DNA from: Micromonospora arborensis
Lineage (GTDB): Bacteria > Actinomycetota > Actinomycetes > Mycobacteriales > Micromonosporaceae
Assembly: GCF_003205615.1 (NCBI RefSeq)
Contig: NZ_PYBV01000018.1
Span: 81,897-145,896, forward strand
Reading direction: 5' to 3'
DNA length: 64,000 nucleotides
Positions 28,395 through 36,892 of the stretch are shown piece after piece (the stretch's first letter is position 1; each line of letters begins with the position of its first letter). The notes under the pieces are model-generated. The model had not been told where the DNA came from. It worked only from the letters and a program-made list of their open reading frames with translations, and did not search any database. The position numbers and the translations under genes are program-made.

Positions 28395-29503
28395 GCGTCG
28401 GGCAGGTCGTCGAGGCGCACGGGGTGCGGCTTCGGCCGTTTCGCGCCAGCGACACCGCCGACGTGGTCGACGGCTGTGCGGACCCGCTCAGTCAGCGCTT
28501 CGTGTCGAGCATGCCGGCGCCGTACACCGAGATCGATGCCCGCTGGTGGATCGACACCGGCGCACCGGCGGTCTGGACCGGCGGCGGCGCGGCGTACGCC
28601 ATCGCGGACCCGGCCACCGACCGCCTGCTCGGCGCTGTGGGGCTGAGCTATCCGGTGCCCGCGCGGAGCCAGGCCGAGATCGGCTACTGGGTGCGGCCCG
28701 CGGCCCGCGGGCGCGGGGTGGCCACCGCGGCCACCCGCGCGCTGAGCGAGCAGGCGTTCGCCACCGGAACGCTCCGGCTCGAGTTGCTCACCGAGACGGA
28801 GAACGGGGCCAGCCAGCGGGTCGCGCTGGCCGCCGGATTTCGGTACGAAGGCCTGCGCCGGTCCGCCGGCCAGCACCGGGGCGGGGGCCGGCACGACCTG
28901 CTGGCCTGGGTACGCCTCGCCGAGGATCCGCCCGGCCCGGTCGCGCGCCTGCTGCCCGACCTGCCCGACGGAGTGCTCACCGATCAGGTGGTGGCCCTGC
29001 GCCGGCTCGCGCCGGACGACGCGGACCTGATGTACCGGCTGCACAGCCGACCCGAGGTGGTGGCAAACCAGGCGCCGCCGGTGCCGCCGACGCGGGAGGC
29101 GATCGAGCGGCGCTGTCGGCTCGCGGAGAGCAGTTGGCTGACCGGCGAGATCGCCCGGCTGTTGATCGTCGACGTGGCCACCGGTGAGCCGGCGGGCAGT
29201 TGCGGGTTGTCGTACACGGAGGTGAGCAGCGGCGAGGGCTCGATCGGCTACGCGCTGCTGCCGGACTGGCGGGGCCGGGGGTACGCCACCCGCGCGGTCC
29301 GGCTGCTCGCCGGCTGGGCGTTCGGTCCGGCCGGTATCGCTCGGCTGACCGCCGGCACCGTGCCGGAGAACACCGCCTCGCACCGGGTGTTGGAGCGCGT
29401 CGGCTTCCAGCGTGAAGCCCTGCAGCGCGGCCGTCTGCCTGGGCTTGGCGGCACCCGCCTCGACGACCTGACCTTCGCGCTGCTGCCGGCCGAACTGCGC
29501 TGA
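28391..29503 (+). CDS. Tandem double GNAT-domain acetyltransferase (second of pair)
   Basis: 370 residues from the ATG at 28391, which overlaps the stop of the preceding gene by four bases. Two RimJ/RimL-like GNAT domains: acetyl-CoA loops in AARGRGVATAATRAL (near residue 105) and WRGRGYATRAVRLL (near residue 298). The N-terminal strands are VRLRPFRASD and VALRRLAPDDAD, and the C-terminal signatures QRVALAAGFRYEGL and HRVLERVGFQRE. It probably arose by duplication of its neighbour, since each gene is itself a duplicated domain, making four GNAT domains in a row. The substrate is unknown; the proteins may form a heteromer. A perfect hairpin repeat follows the stop. Confidence 0.85.
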   Translation: MSVGQVVEAHGVRLRPFRASDTADVVDGCADPLSQRFVSSMPAPYTEIDARWWIDTGAPAVWTGGGAAYAIADPATDRLLGAVGLSYPVPARSQAEIGYWVRPAARGRGVATAATRALSEQAFATGTLRLELLTETENGASQRVALAAGFRYEGLRRSAGQHRGGGRHDLLAWVRLAEDPPGPVARLLPDLPDGVLTDQVVALRRLAPDDADLMYRLHSRPEVVANQAPPVPPTREAIERRCRLAESSWLTGEIARLLIVDVATGEPAGSCGLSYTEVSSGEGSIGYALLPDWRGRGYATRAVRLLAGWAFGPAGIARLTAGTVPENTASHRVLERVGFQREALQRGRLPGLGGTRLDDLTFALLPAELR

Positions 29504-29505
29504 CG

Positions 29506-29553
29506 GATCACGGAGTTGTGGCGGGTTTCGTTCCCCACCACAACTCCGTGATC
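29506..29553. repeat. Perfect 16-bp palindromic hairpin (family C), probable terminator
   Basis: GATCACGGAGTTGTGG at 29506-29521 and its exact complement at 29538-29553 enclose a 16-base loop. It lies between the convergent double-GNAT and hpf genes and can serve both as terminator. The GATC ends resemble those of the other palindrome families in this window. Confidence 0.8.
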
Positions 29554-29572
29554 GACGCGGGTCGGCTACCGG

Positions 29573-30223
29573 TCAGGTGGCGAGGGAGATGATGCCGTAG
29601 TCGTACGCGTGGCGTCGGTAGACGACGCTCGGGCGACCGGATTCCTTGTCCTGGAACAGGTAGAAGTCGTGGCCGACCAGTTCCATCTCGAACAGCGCGT
29701 CGTCGACAGTCATCGGCTCCGCCGGGTGCACCTTCTCCCGGGCGATGTGCCACGGCTGCTGGTCGTCGTACTCCTCCTCGACGCGCTCTTCGACGCGCTC
29801 CGCGACGGCTGTGCCGGCCCGGGCACCGTCGAGCGGCGCGCTCAACGGGGCGGCAACCAGGTCCGCGACCGGCAGGCCCGCGGTCGCCTCGGCGACGGAG
29901 ATCGGCGCGTGCCGACCCCGGTGTACGCGGCGGCGGTCGGCCGCACGGCGCAGGCGGGTGTCGAGCTTCGCGATGGCCGCGTCGAGCGCGCTGTAGAAGT
30001 CGTTTGTGCAGGCCTCGGCCCGCATCACGGGGCCCCGCGAAACGCAGGTGATCTCGACCCGCTGGCAGTGGTCGGACTGGCGCGGATTGCGCTCGTGAAA
30101 CAGCTCGACATCGACACGAATGAGTTTGTGATCGTAACGTTCGATCTTTGCGAGCTTCTCAGCTACGTGCACCCGGTAATGGTCGGGCACTTCGACGTTT
30201 CGACCCTTGACCACGATTTCCAC
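29573..30223 (-). CDS. hpf: Ribosome hibernation promoting factor, long form
   Basis: 216 residues. The N-terminal S30AE domain (about residues 1-100) has the start MEIVVKGRNVEVPDHYRVHV, a central HERNPRQSDHCQRVEITC and a basic helix AAIAKLDTRLRRAADRRR. The C-terminal domain (about 155-216) has MTVDDALFEMELVGHDFYLFQDKESGRPSVVYRRH, the dimerisation domain of long HPF. Long HPF joins two 70S ribosomes into inactive 100S dimers in stationary phase. The length fits long HPF of actinobacteria (about 220-260). It lies upstream of secA as in M. tuberculosis Rv3241c, with the GNAT pair between. Confidence 0.95.
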   Translation of the reverse strand: MEIVVKGRNVEVPDHYRVHVAEKLAKIERYDHKLIRVDVELFHERNPRQSDHCQRVEITCVSRGPVMRAEACTNDFYSALDAAIAKLDTRLRRAADRRRVHRGRHAPISVAEATAGLPVADLVAAPLSAPLDGARAGTAVAERVEERVEEEYDDQQPWHIAREKVHPAEPMTVDDALFEMELVGHDFYLFQDKESGRPSVVYRRHAYDYGIISLAT

Positions 30224-30468
30224 GTGACCTCCCTTGTTCGGACGGTCTTCGATCCGGCAACCCGGTCGCGCGTCGTGGGGAGACCCGCTGGCGTCGACCG
30301 GTTGGTACGGCTACGCCTCCTCTCACCGCCGGGGGCGGTTGGAACGACCTCCTACCCCCGACAACGAAACGCTAACTCCTGTTTGGCTGGCCGTCACCCC
30401 ATGTTGCGGAGACCGCCCGATATTTTTCGCAGCTCATACACCAATGGGTGAAACGGAAACACGGTCGG

Positions 30469-31176
30469 TTACAAGACGTGTCTTTTCTCGGTCGCCGCGA
30501 GCACCGCGGCGACACTCGGTGCCCAGCCGGTCGCCGTCAGCACCCGGCTTGCGGCGGCCAGGGTGACGCCGGTGGTGACGATGTCGTCGAGCAGCACCAC
30601 GACCGGCGCCGCGCCCCCGGCACGACCCCAACCCGGTGCCGTGGAGCGGAGCCGGAAAGCAGCCTCGGCCGCCGCCGCCCGCCCGGCGCTGTCCAGGGTG
30701 ACCGAGTCGGGGCGGGGCAGCGCACGCAGCGGCCGGTGCACCCGCACCGCCCAGCCGCCCCGGTTGAGCCGGGCCGCGCAGTGCCGAGCCAGCCGGTCCA
30801 GGTGGTCCCCGTAACGGGACCGGGCCGCCGCCGCAGTGTCCGGGACCGGCACCAGCGCCAGGGGACGAGCCACGCCGACCGCCGCCGCGACGACCTCGGC
30901 GAGCAGGGCGCCGAGCGGGCGGGCCAGACCGTGCCGGCCATGTTCCTTGTACGCCAGCAGCGTCTCCCGCAGCGGCCCGGCGTACGGGCCGAGTGCGACG
31001 CAGGACGGCAGCCCCGGCGGGGCGGGGGTGGGGCGGACCGACCGTGGACGCAGCGCGCCGAGCGCTTCGGCACAGGCGGGGCAGACCCCGTGCCGCAGCC
31101 CGGGCCGGCGTTCCCGACAGCCCGCGCAGTCGGCGGGCAGCACCAGGTCGGCGAGGTCCGCCCAGAGCCCGGTCAC
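30469..31176 (-). CDS. ComF-family phosphoribosyltransferase-like protein
   Basis: 235 residues. The N-terminus is a four-cysteine zinc ribbon (ADCAGCRERRPG and HGVCPACAEAL). The C-terminal phosphoribosyltransferase domain has the PRPP loop VVVLLDDIVTTGVTL near residue 195 and the loop LVPVPDTAAAARSRYGDHL. ComF-type proteins help single-stranded DNA handling during natural transformation in some bacteria; in actinobacteria the role is unknown (Rv3242c homologue). Cytoplasmic. The gene starts four bases past the lpqB stop, in the same operon as mtrA-mtrB-lpqB. Confidence 0.9.
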   Translation of the reverse strand: MTGLWADLADLVLPADCAGCRERRPGLRHGVCPACAEALGALRPRSVRPTPAPPGLPSCVALGPYAGPLRETLLAYKEHGRHGLARPLGALLAEVVAAAVGVARPLALVPVPDTAAAARSRYGDHLDRLARHCAARLNRGGWAVRVHRPLRALPRPDSVTLDSAGRAAAAEAAFRLRSTAPGWGRAGGAAPVVVLLDDIVTTGVTLAAASRVLTATGWAPSVAAVLAATEKRHVL

Positions 31177-31180
31177 CGCG

Positions 31181-32995
31181 TCAGTAGAGGAAGAACGGTG
31201 CCGACGGGTTGCTCGGGCGGACGCCCGACGGGACCGGTGGGATGCCCCGTACGCTGGCGGGCTCGATCCGTTCGAACGGGCTGCTGCGGTAGGCCACCCC
31301 GTTCGCCTCGTACATGTAGGCCCCGCTGGGCGTACGCACGCTGCGGTTCGTCGGGTACGCCGTCAGGTGGTTGACCTTGGCACCGAGGTCGGTCCTCAGC
31401 GGTGTCTCCAGGGCGCCGTCGACGCTGATCTCGTAGATCGCCGGCTGGCCGGCGGACCCCGCCACCACCAGTTGGTCCTCCCTGCCCCAGTCGACCGCCG
31501 TGAGGTTGGTCAACGAGGTGGACAGCTCTCGGGGCGGGCCGATGGAGACGCCGCCGCCATCCGAGTTGACCGCCGCGACGTAGAGCCGACCGCCGACGAT
31601 CAGCGCGACCCGTTGGCCGTCCAGCGCGGCGGCGACCGCGGTGACGTCGGAGGGCAGATTCAGTGGCACCGGGTACATCTTGGCCGCCTCGTCGAACCGG
31701 TAGAGCTGCCCGTCGGCCACGACCAGGCCGCGGCCGGGGCGTGTGTCGACCGCACGCAGCCAGACCGGCCGGCTCATCGAGGAGTACTCGGCGGGGCTGC
31801 GACTGTCGACGGAGACCGGCGCGGTACCCGTGCCCACCGCGAGTCGGCGCCGACTACCGCCACTGCTGGTCACCACCATCGCGGCGAGGACCCGCTGCTC
31901 TCCGGCCAGCGCCAGGTCGGCGGAGACGATGTTGCGGTTGGCCTCGGGTACCAACGGCACCGCGCCGCTGAGTTCGGTGCCGAAGTCGAGCGGGTGGATG
32001 GCGCCCTCGTACACGCCGAAGCGCTGCGGGACCACGGCGTTCGGATAGAGCTCGTAGGACTCTCGTCGCTCGTTCAGGTCCTGCACGGGCAGCGCGTTGT
32101 TGCGGATCTTCAACTCCAGCTTGCCCGGCAGATCGCCCAGCGACCAGGCGATCTGTTTGATCAGCTGGTCGATCCCGTTCTGGTCGTCACCGGACATGTC
32201 CAGGTTGACCTCCCACCGACCGTTCCCGCCGGTAGCGTTGTTGATCAACTCAGTGCGGTCGGGTAGCCCGACGACACCCGGACGCAACCAGTCGGAGGGG
32301 CCGCCGACCAGCCACTTCACCACCTCGTTGACCCGGCGCTCGTCCGGCAGCGCCTGCGGCCGGTAGCGCTGGTCGGGCACGAGACGGCTGCGGTCGGAGC
32401 TCCAGAAGTAGATCGACTCGGTTTGGTAGTACTGACGAAGGGCGACGTCGCTGAGCAGCAGCACGTTCGGTGGGTCGAGAACGTACAACCCGGCGCGCTC
32501 GTCGTTGGCGCCGCCGTTGAGCGCCGCGCTGCGGAGCCCGAACTCGTACTCCGTGTCGGTCGCCACCGGTGGCGCCAGGGTGCCGTTGGCCCGCAGCACA
32601 CCGATCTGCTGCACGGTGATCTTCACGGTGGTGGTCGAGTCGCTGTTGAGGGTGTAGACCGCCTCCCGCAGCCGGACCACGTTCAGCGCGACCTCGCTGC
32701 CCTTCTTCTCCTGCAGGCGGTGCTTGTGCTCCGGAGCGATGAACGCCTTGACCCGCTCGTACGCCCGATCCGGCTCGCCGGCGGCAGCGGACAGGAAGTT
32801 GCGGACGAACGCCTCGTTGACGCTGCCGCTGGCCGTCCGCGTCGGCGGCTCACTGACCCCACCGTTGACCACGCCGGCCCCCGTCGCGGCGCCGCCCTTA
32901 CCGTCCACCCGCACGTCGGATACCGCCGGGATGCCGCAGCCAGCGCCCAGCAGCACCACCACGCCGAACGCTCCGAGCAAGGTCGGCCGTCTCAT
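31181..32995 (-). CDS. lpqB: Lipoprotein LpqB, MtrB-associated
   Basis: 604 residues; ATG overlaps the mtrB stop by four bases. The signal peptide and lipobox are MRRPTLLGAFGVVVLLGAGC, so Cys20 is lipidated. The mature protein has a GerMN domain (about residues 55-330, with FVRNFLSAAAGEPDRAYERV and a VNEVVKWLVGGP motif) and a C-terminal beta-propeller-like region (about 340-604). LpqB binds the extracellular domain of MtrB and modulates its kinase activity in mycobacteria. The gene order mtrA-mtrB-lpqB is conserved across actinobacteria and this length matches the family. Confidence 0.95.
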   Translation of the reverse strand: MRRPTLLGAFGVVVLLGAGCGIPAVSDVRVDGKGGAATGAGVVNGGVSEPPTRTASGSVNEAFVRNFLSAAAGEPDRAYERVKAFIAPEHKHRLQEKKGSEVALNVVRLREAVYTLNSDSTTTVKITVQQIGVLRANGTLAPPVATDTEYEFGLRSAALNGGANDERAGLYVLDPPNVLLLSDVALRQYYQTESIYFWSSDRSRLVPDQRYRPQALPDERRVNEVVKWLVGGPSDWLRPGVVGLPDRTELINNATGGNGRWEVNLDMSGDDQNGIDQLIKQIAWSLGDLPGKLELKIRNNALPVQDLNERRESYELYPNAVVPQRFGVYEGAIHPLDFGTELSGAVPLVPEANRNIVSADLALAGEQRVLAAMVVTSSGGSRRRLAVGTGTAPVSVDSRSPAEYSSMSRPVWLRAVDTRPGRGLVVADGQLYRFDEAAKMYPVPLNLPSDVTAVAAALDGQRVALIVGGRLYVAAVNSDGGGVSIGPPRELSTSLTNLTAVDWGREDQLVVAGSAGQPAIYEISVDGALETPLRTDLGAKVNHLTAYPTNRSVRTPSGAYMYEANGVAYRSSPFERIEPASVRGIPPVPSGVRPSNPSAPFFLY

Positions 32996-34749
32996 GAGCG
33001 CACCTCCGCCCGCTGTCCGTCCCCGGTCGGCGCCGGGTCGATCGCCAACGCCCCGCCGGTGCCGGGCCCGATGGCCAGCGGGCCACCGTCCCGGGGGCCG
33101 CCGAACGGCAACGCGGCGTCGGCCGGCACCAGCCGCAGCGGCGAGGTGGTCAGCCGGTCACCGGCACGTGCCGGCAGCGTGAGCCGGAACTGCGCGCCCT
33201 GCCCGGGAGCACCCCATGCCTCCAGCCAACCGCCGTGCAGCCGGGCGTCCTCCAGGCTGATCGACAGCCCCAGCCCGGTGCCCCCGGTCTGCCGAGCCCG
33301 GGACGGGTCCGCCCGCCAGAACCGGTTGAACACCAGCTTCTCCTCGCCCACCTTGAGCCCCACACCGCGGTCGCGGACGGTGATCGCCACGGCGGTCTCG
33401 TCCAGGCCGAGGGTGATCAGCACCGGACGGGCCTCGCCGTGTTCGACGGCGTTGCCGACCAGGTTGCGTAGCACCCGCTCGACCCGGCGCGGGTCGACCT
33501 CCGCGATCACCGGCGTGCCCGGCAGGTCGAGCTCGATCGGCACACCCACCCGCTCGGCCAGGCCAGCCAGCCGGTCGACCACCCGGTGCACCACCGGCAC
33601 CAGGTCGGTCGGCTCGGAGTCCAGCATGGCGAAGCCCGCGTCGAACCGGCTGATCTCCAGCAGGTCGGTGAGCAGCTCCTCGAACCGGTCCAGTTCGGCC
33701 TGGAGCAGCTCGGCGCTGCGAGCCACCGCCGGGTCGAACTCGTCGCGTTCGGCGAAGATCAGATCAGCCGCCATCCGGACCGTGGTCAGCGGGGTACGCA
33801 GTTCGTGTGAGACGTCGGAGGTGAAGCGGCGTTGCAGCCGGGACATCTCCTCCAGGCGCAGGATCTGCCGTTGCAGGTTGGTGGCCATCTGGTTGAACGA
33901 GGCGGCGAGCAGGGCGAGATCGTCCTCGCCGTTGACCACCATCCGTTGGTCGAGCAGGCCGGCGGAGAGTCGCTGTGCGGTCCGTGCGGCGACCCGGACC
34001 GGGTTGACCACCAGCCGGGTGACCAGCGCCGCGAGCAGCCCGAGCAGGATCACCAGGGCGACCCCGGTGGCCACCACGGTGGCTCGGGCGTCGGCGGCGG
34101 TTTTGTCCTGCCGGGTCAACGGCACCAGGTAGTAGAGCTCGATCTGGCCGAACTGGGTGGGCACCGGCGAGCCGTACACCAGATATTTGGTGGGCTCACC
34201 GGTGAGCCGCCCGGTGCGGATCTGGCTGGCCACCTTGCCGTCGGCGATCGCGGCCCGCAACTCCGGGCTGATCAACTGCTGGACGTTCGCGGACGGCGCG
34301 GTACGCGTCTGGATGTCGTTGGGATAGCCGTCAGCCGTGATCGCCACCACCACCCCGCTGGTCTGCTGGGGGTCACCGCCGGCCAGGTAGTTGACCGTGC
34401 CGTCGATGGTCTGCTGGAGCTGCGCCTCCTGCGACTGGCCGTAGAGCGAGACCTGCTTGGCCGTGTAGCTGGCCCCGCTGATCACCCGCTGCCGGACGTC
34501 GCTGCGGGCGCTGTCGAGCAGAATGGTGGTGATCTTGTCAGCGATCAGGAACGCGAAACCGCCGACCAGCAGGCTGGACGCGACCAACGTGATGGTCACG
34601 ACCCGAACCTGCAGGGAGCGGCGCCAGGTCTGGTGCACCCGGGCCACCACCCGGGCGACCCGGCCGCTCACCGCGCGCCAGACCTCCCCGCCGGCATTGG
34701 GCCGGCGAGCAGCCGTGCTCGGGGAGTGTGGGGGCGGCGAGGTCGACAC
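32992..34749 (-). CDS. mtrB: Sensor histidine kinase MtrB
   Basis: 585 residues. A Pro-rich cytoplasmic N-terminus is followed by a first transmembrane segment (about residues 48-68, VRVVTITLVASSLLVGGFAF), an extracytoplasmic domain, a second segment near residues 215-240, a HAMP domain, the phosphoacceptor SDVSHELRTPLTTVRM (His near residue 312), and HATPase boxes NLVGNAVEH and TGLGLSI. It phosphorylates MtrA and governs cell division, wall metabolism and osmotic response. GTG start 12 bases after the mtrA stop; the stop overlaps lpqB. Regulated in concert with LpqB. Confidence 0.96.
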   Translation of the reverse strand: MSTSPPPHSPSTAARRPNAGGEVWRAVSGRVARVVARVHQTWRRSLQVRVVTITLVASSLLVGGFAFLIADKITTILLDSARSDVRQRVISGASYTAKQVSLYGQSQEAQLQQTIDGTVNYLAGGDPQQTSGVVVAITADGYPNDIQTRTAPSANVQQLISPELRAAIADGKVASQIRTGRLTGEPTKYLVYGSPVPTQFGQIELYYLVPLTRQDKTAADARATVVATGVALVILLGLLAALVTRLVVNPVRVAARTAQRLSAGLLDQRMVVNGEDDLALLAASFNQMATNLQRQILRLEEMSRLQRRFTSDVSHELRTPLTTVRMAADLIFAERDEFDPAVARSAELLQAELDRFEELLTDLLEISRFDAGFAMLDSEPTDLVPVVHRVVDRLAGLAERVGVPIELDLPGTPVIAEVDPRRVERVLRNLVGNAVEHGEARPVLITLGLDETAVAITVRDRGVGLKVGEEKLVFNRFWRADPSRARQTGGTGLGLSISLEDARLHGGWLEAWGAPGQGAQFRLTLPARAGDRLTTSPLRLVPADAALPFGGPRDGGPLAIGPGTGGALAIDPAPTGDGQRAEVRS

Positions 34750-34761
34750 AGTGCGACCAGG

Positions 34762-35451
34762 CTATCCGGTCCCCGCCTTGTAACCCACGCCCCGCACGGT
34801 GAGGATGATTTCTGGTCGCTCCGGGTCCGGCTCGATCTTGGCCCGCAACCGCTGGACGTGCACGTTGACCAGACGGGTGTCGGCCGCGTGCCGGTAGCCC
34901 CAGACCTGCTCCAGCAGCACCTCGCGGGTGAAGACCTGACGTGGCTTGCGGGCGAGCGCGACCAGCAGGTCGAACTCCAGCGGAGTCAGCTTCACCTCCT
35001 CGTCGTTGCGGCTCACGGTGTGCGCGGGCACGTCGATGGTGATCTGGTTGTCCGGCGGCCCGATGGTCAGCATCTCGGGGGCCACGTCCTCGCCCCGGCG
35101 CAGTCGGGCCCGCATCCGGGCGACCAACTCCTTGGGCTTGAACGGCTTGACCACGTAGTCGTCGGCGCCGGACTCCAGGCCGAGCACGACGTCCACGGTG
35201 TCGCTCTTGGCGGTCAGCATGACGATCGGCACGCCGGACTCCGCCCGAATCGACCGGGCGACGTCAATACCGCTCATACCGGGCAGCATCAGGTCGAGCA
35301 GCACGATATCGGGGCGGCTGTCGCGAAAGGCGGCCAACGCCCGCTCGCCGTCCGCCACGAACGAGGGCTGGAAGCCTTCGCTGCGCAGCACGATGCCGAG
35401 CATCTCGGCGAGCGCGGGGTCGTCGTCGACCACCAGTACGCGGGCTCTCAT
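34762..35451 (-). CDS. mtrA: Response regulator MtrA
   Basis: 229 residues, nearly colinear with M. tuberculosis MtrA. The receiver domain has VVDDDPALAEML, the phosphoacceptor Asp in VLLDLMLPG near residue 53, TAKSDTVDVVLGLESGADDY and KPFKPKEL. The OmpR-type winged helix has LTPLEFDLLVALARKPRQVF and WGYRHAADTRLVNVHVQRLR. MtrA controls peptidoglycan hydrolases, division and replication genes and is essential in mycobacteria. There is no clear ribosome-binding site; a TATTAAT stretch lies three bases before the ATG, so leaderless expression is possible. Downstream mtrB and lpqB form the operon; an efe operon is upstream. Confidence 0.97.
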   Translation of the reverse strand: MRARVLVVDDDPALAEMLGIVLRSEGFQPSFVADGERALAAFRDSRPDIVLLDLMLPGMSGIDVARSIRAESGVPIVMLTAKSDTVDVVLGLESGADDYVVKPFKPKELVARMRARLRRGEDVAPEMLTIGPPDNQITIDVPAHTVSRNDEEVKLTPLEFDLLVALARKPRQVFTREVLLEQVWGYRHAADTRLVNVHVQRLRAKIEPDPERPEIILTVRGVGYKAGTG

Positions 35452-35589
35452 GGGATTAATATTGCATCCTCAATCAGTTTGGTGGGACCGGCGTCCGCCG
35501 GAAACGGTAGCTGCACCATGATCCCCCTTCGGCGCCGCCCGGCGCCACCGCAGCCTGGGCGGATCCCGCTGTCGCCATCCGGACGCAGG

Positions 35590-36867
35590 TCAGCCGAAGA
35601 GTGCCCGACCCCAGTGGTCCCCGCCGTCGGGTACCCCGGGTGGGCAGGCGAACACCCCGCTGGAAACATGCCGCAGATACTCGTTCATCACGTCGTGTCG
35701 AGCCAACTGGGTCTGGATCGGTACGAACTGGCGGCGCGGATCGCGCTGGTAGGCGATGAAGAAGAGGCCCGCGTCGAGCCGACCCAGGCCGTCCGAGCCA
35801 TCCACGAAGTTGTAACCCCGACGCAGCAGTTGGGCGCCGCCGTTGCGGCTCGGGTGGGCCAGCGTCACGTGGGCGTGCTCGGCGATCACCGGCTTGCCGT
35901 CCGTGCCGCGCGCCGCGAAGTCCGGCTCGTCGAACTCGTTGGTCCGACCAAGCGGGGCACCGCTGCCCTTGGCCCGGCCGACGATCTCCTCCTGCTCGGC
36001 CAACGACGTCCGGTCCCAGGTCTCCACGAGCATCCGGATCTTGCGAGTGACCAGGTACGAGCCGCCCGTCATCCAGTCGGGCCCGTCGCCCGGCTGCACC
36101 CACAACTGGTCGCGTAGCAGTGCGGTGTCCTCAGCCTTGAGGTTGGCCGTACCGTCCTTGAACCCGAAGAGGTTGCGCGCGGTGGCCTGGTCCCGGGAGG
36201 TCGACGAGGTGCGGCCGAAGCCGAGCTGCGACCAACGGACGCTCACCACGCCCATGCCGAGCCGGGCCAGGTTGCGGATCGCGTGGACCGCGACCTGCGG
36301 ATCGTTGGCACACGCCTGCACGCAGAGGTCACCGCCGGAGAGCTGCGGCTGCAGGGCGTCGCCGGGGAACTTCGGCAGCTCGACGAGGGCGGCGGGTCGC
36401 CGGTCGGCGATGCCGAAGCGGTCCCTGCCGTCGGCGTCGCGGAACAACGTCGGGCCGAAGCCGATCGTCAGGGTGAGCTGCGAAGGGGGCAGGCCGAGCG
36501 CCTCACCGGTGTCGTCCGGTGGGGCCTCCGGCATCCCGCCGACCGCGCCGAGCAGCCCGGCGTCCCGCCCCGCGGTCATCCGGGCCGCGGCGGCGGTCCA
36601 CTCCTCAAGCAGCCCGACCAGCCGGGCCCGGTCCTTGGTGATCACGTCGAAGGCGACGAAGTGCAGGCGGTCCTGCGCCGGGGTGACAATGCCGGCCTGG
36701 TGCTCACCGTGGAACGGCACCGCCCCGGACGGGTGGTCACTCGCCGCGGCCGGGCCACGGGATCCGTTCACCAACGCGCCCGCGCCGGCCGCCACCCCGG
36801 CGACACCGGCCACCCCGGCACCGGCGAGCGTGATCGCCCGCCGTCGGGTCAACCTGCTCCCGCTCAT
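35590..36867 (-). CDS. efeB: Dye-decolorising-type peroxidase EfeB (deferrochelatase)
   Basis: 425 residues from the ATG at 36867 with GGAGGG eight bases upstream. The N-terminus is a twin-arginine signal (SRLTRRRAITLAGAGVAGVAG), so the protein folds with its haem in the cytoplasm and is exported by Tat. Dyp-type signatures: LTLTIGFGPTLF, GFKDGTANLKA (the GxxDG motif with the distal Asp), SYLVTRKIRMLVETWDRTSL, EHAHVTLAHPSRNG with candidate haem-ligand His residues, and LLRRGYNFVDG. EfeB supports ferrous iron oxidation and may extract iron from haem. It is the last gene of efeUOB, starting 25 bases after efeO. Confidence 0.93.
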   Translation of the reverse strand: MSGSRLTRRRAITLAGAGVAGVAGVAAGAGALVNGSRGPAAASDHPSGAVPFHGEHQAGIVTPAQDRLHFVAFDVITKDRARLVGLLEEWTAAAARMTAGRDAGLLGAVGGMPEAPPDDTGEALGLPPSQLTLTIGFGPTLFRDADGRDRFGIADRRPAALVELPKFPGDALQPQLSGGDLCVQACANDPQVAVHAIRNLARLGMGVVSVRWSQLGFGRTSSTSRDQATARNLFGFKDGTANLKAEDTALLRDQLWVQPGDGPDWMTGGSYLVTRKIRMLVETWDRTSLAEQEEIVGRAKGSGAPLGRTNEFDEPDFAARGTDGKPVIAEHAHVTLAHPSRNGGAQLLRRGYNFVDGSDGLGRLDAGLFFIAYQRDPRRQFVPIQTQLARHDVMNEYLRHVSSGVFACPPGVPDGGDHWGRALFG

Positions 36868-36892
36868 CGAATCGACCCTCCCTGCCATCCGG

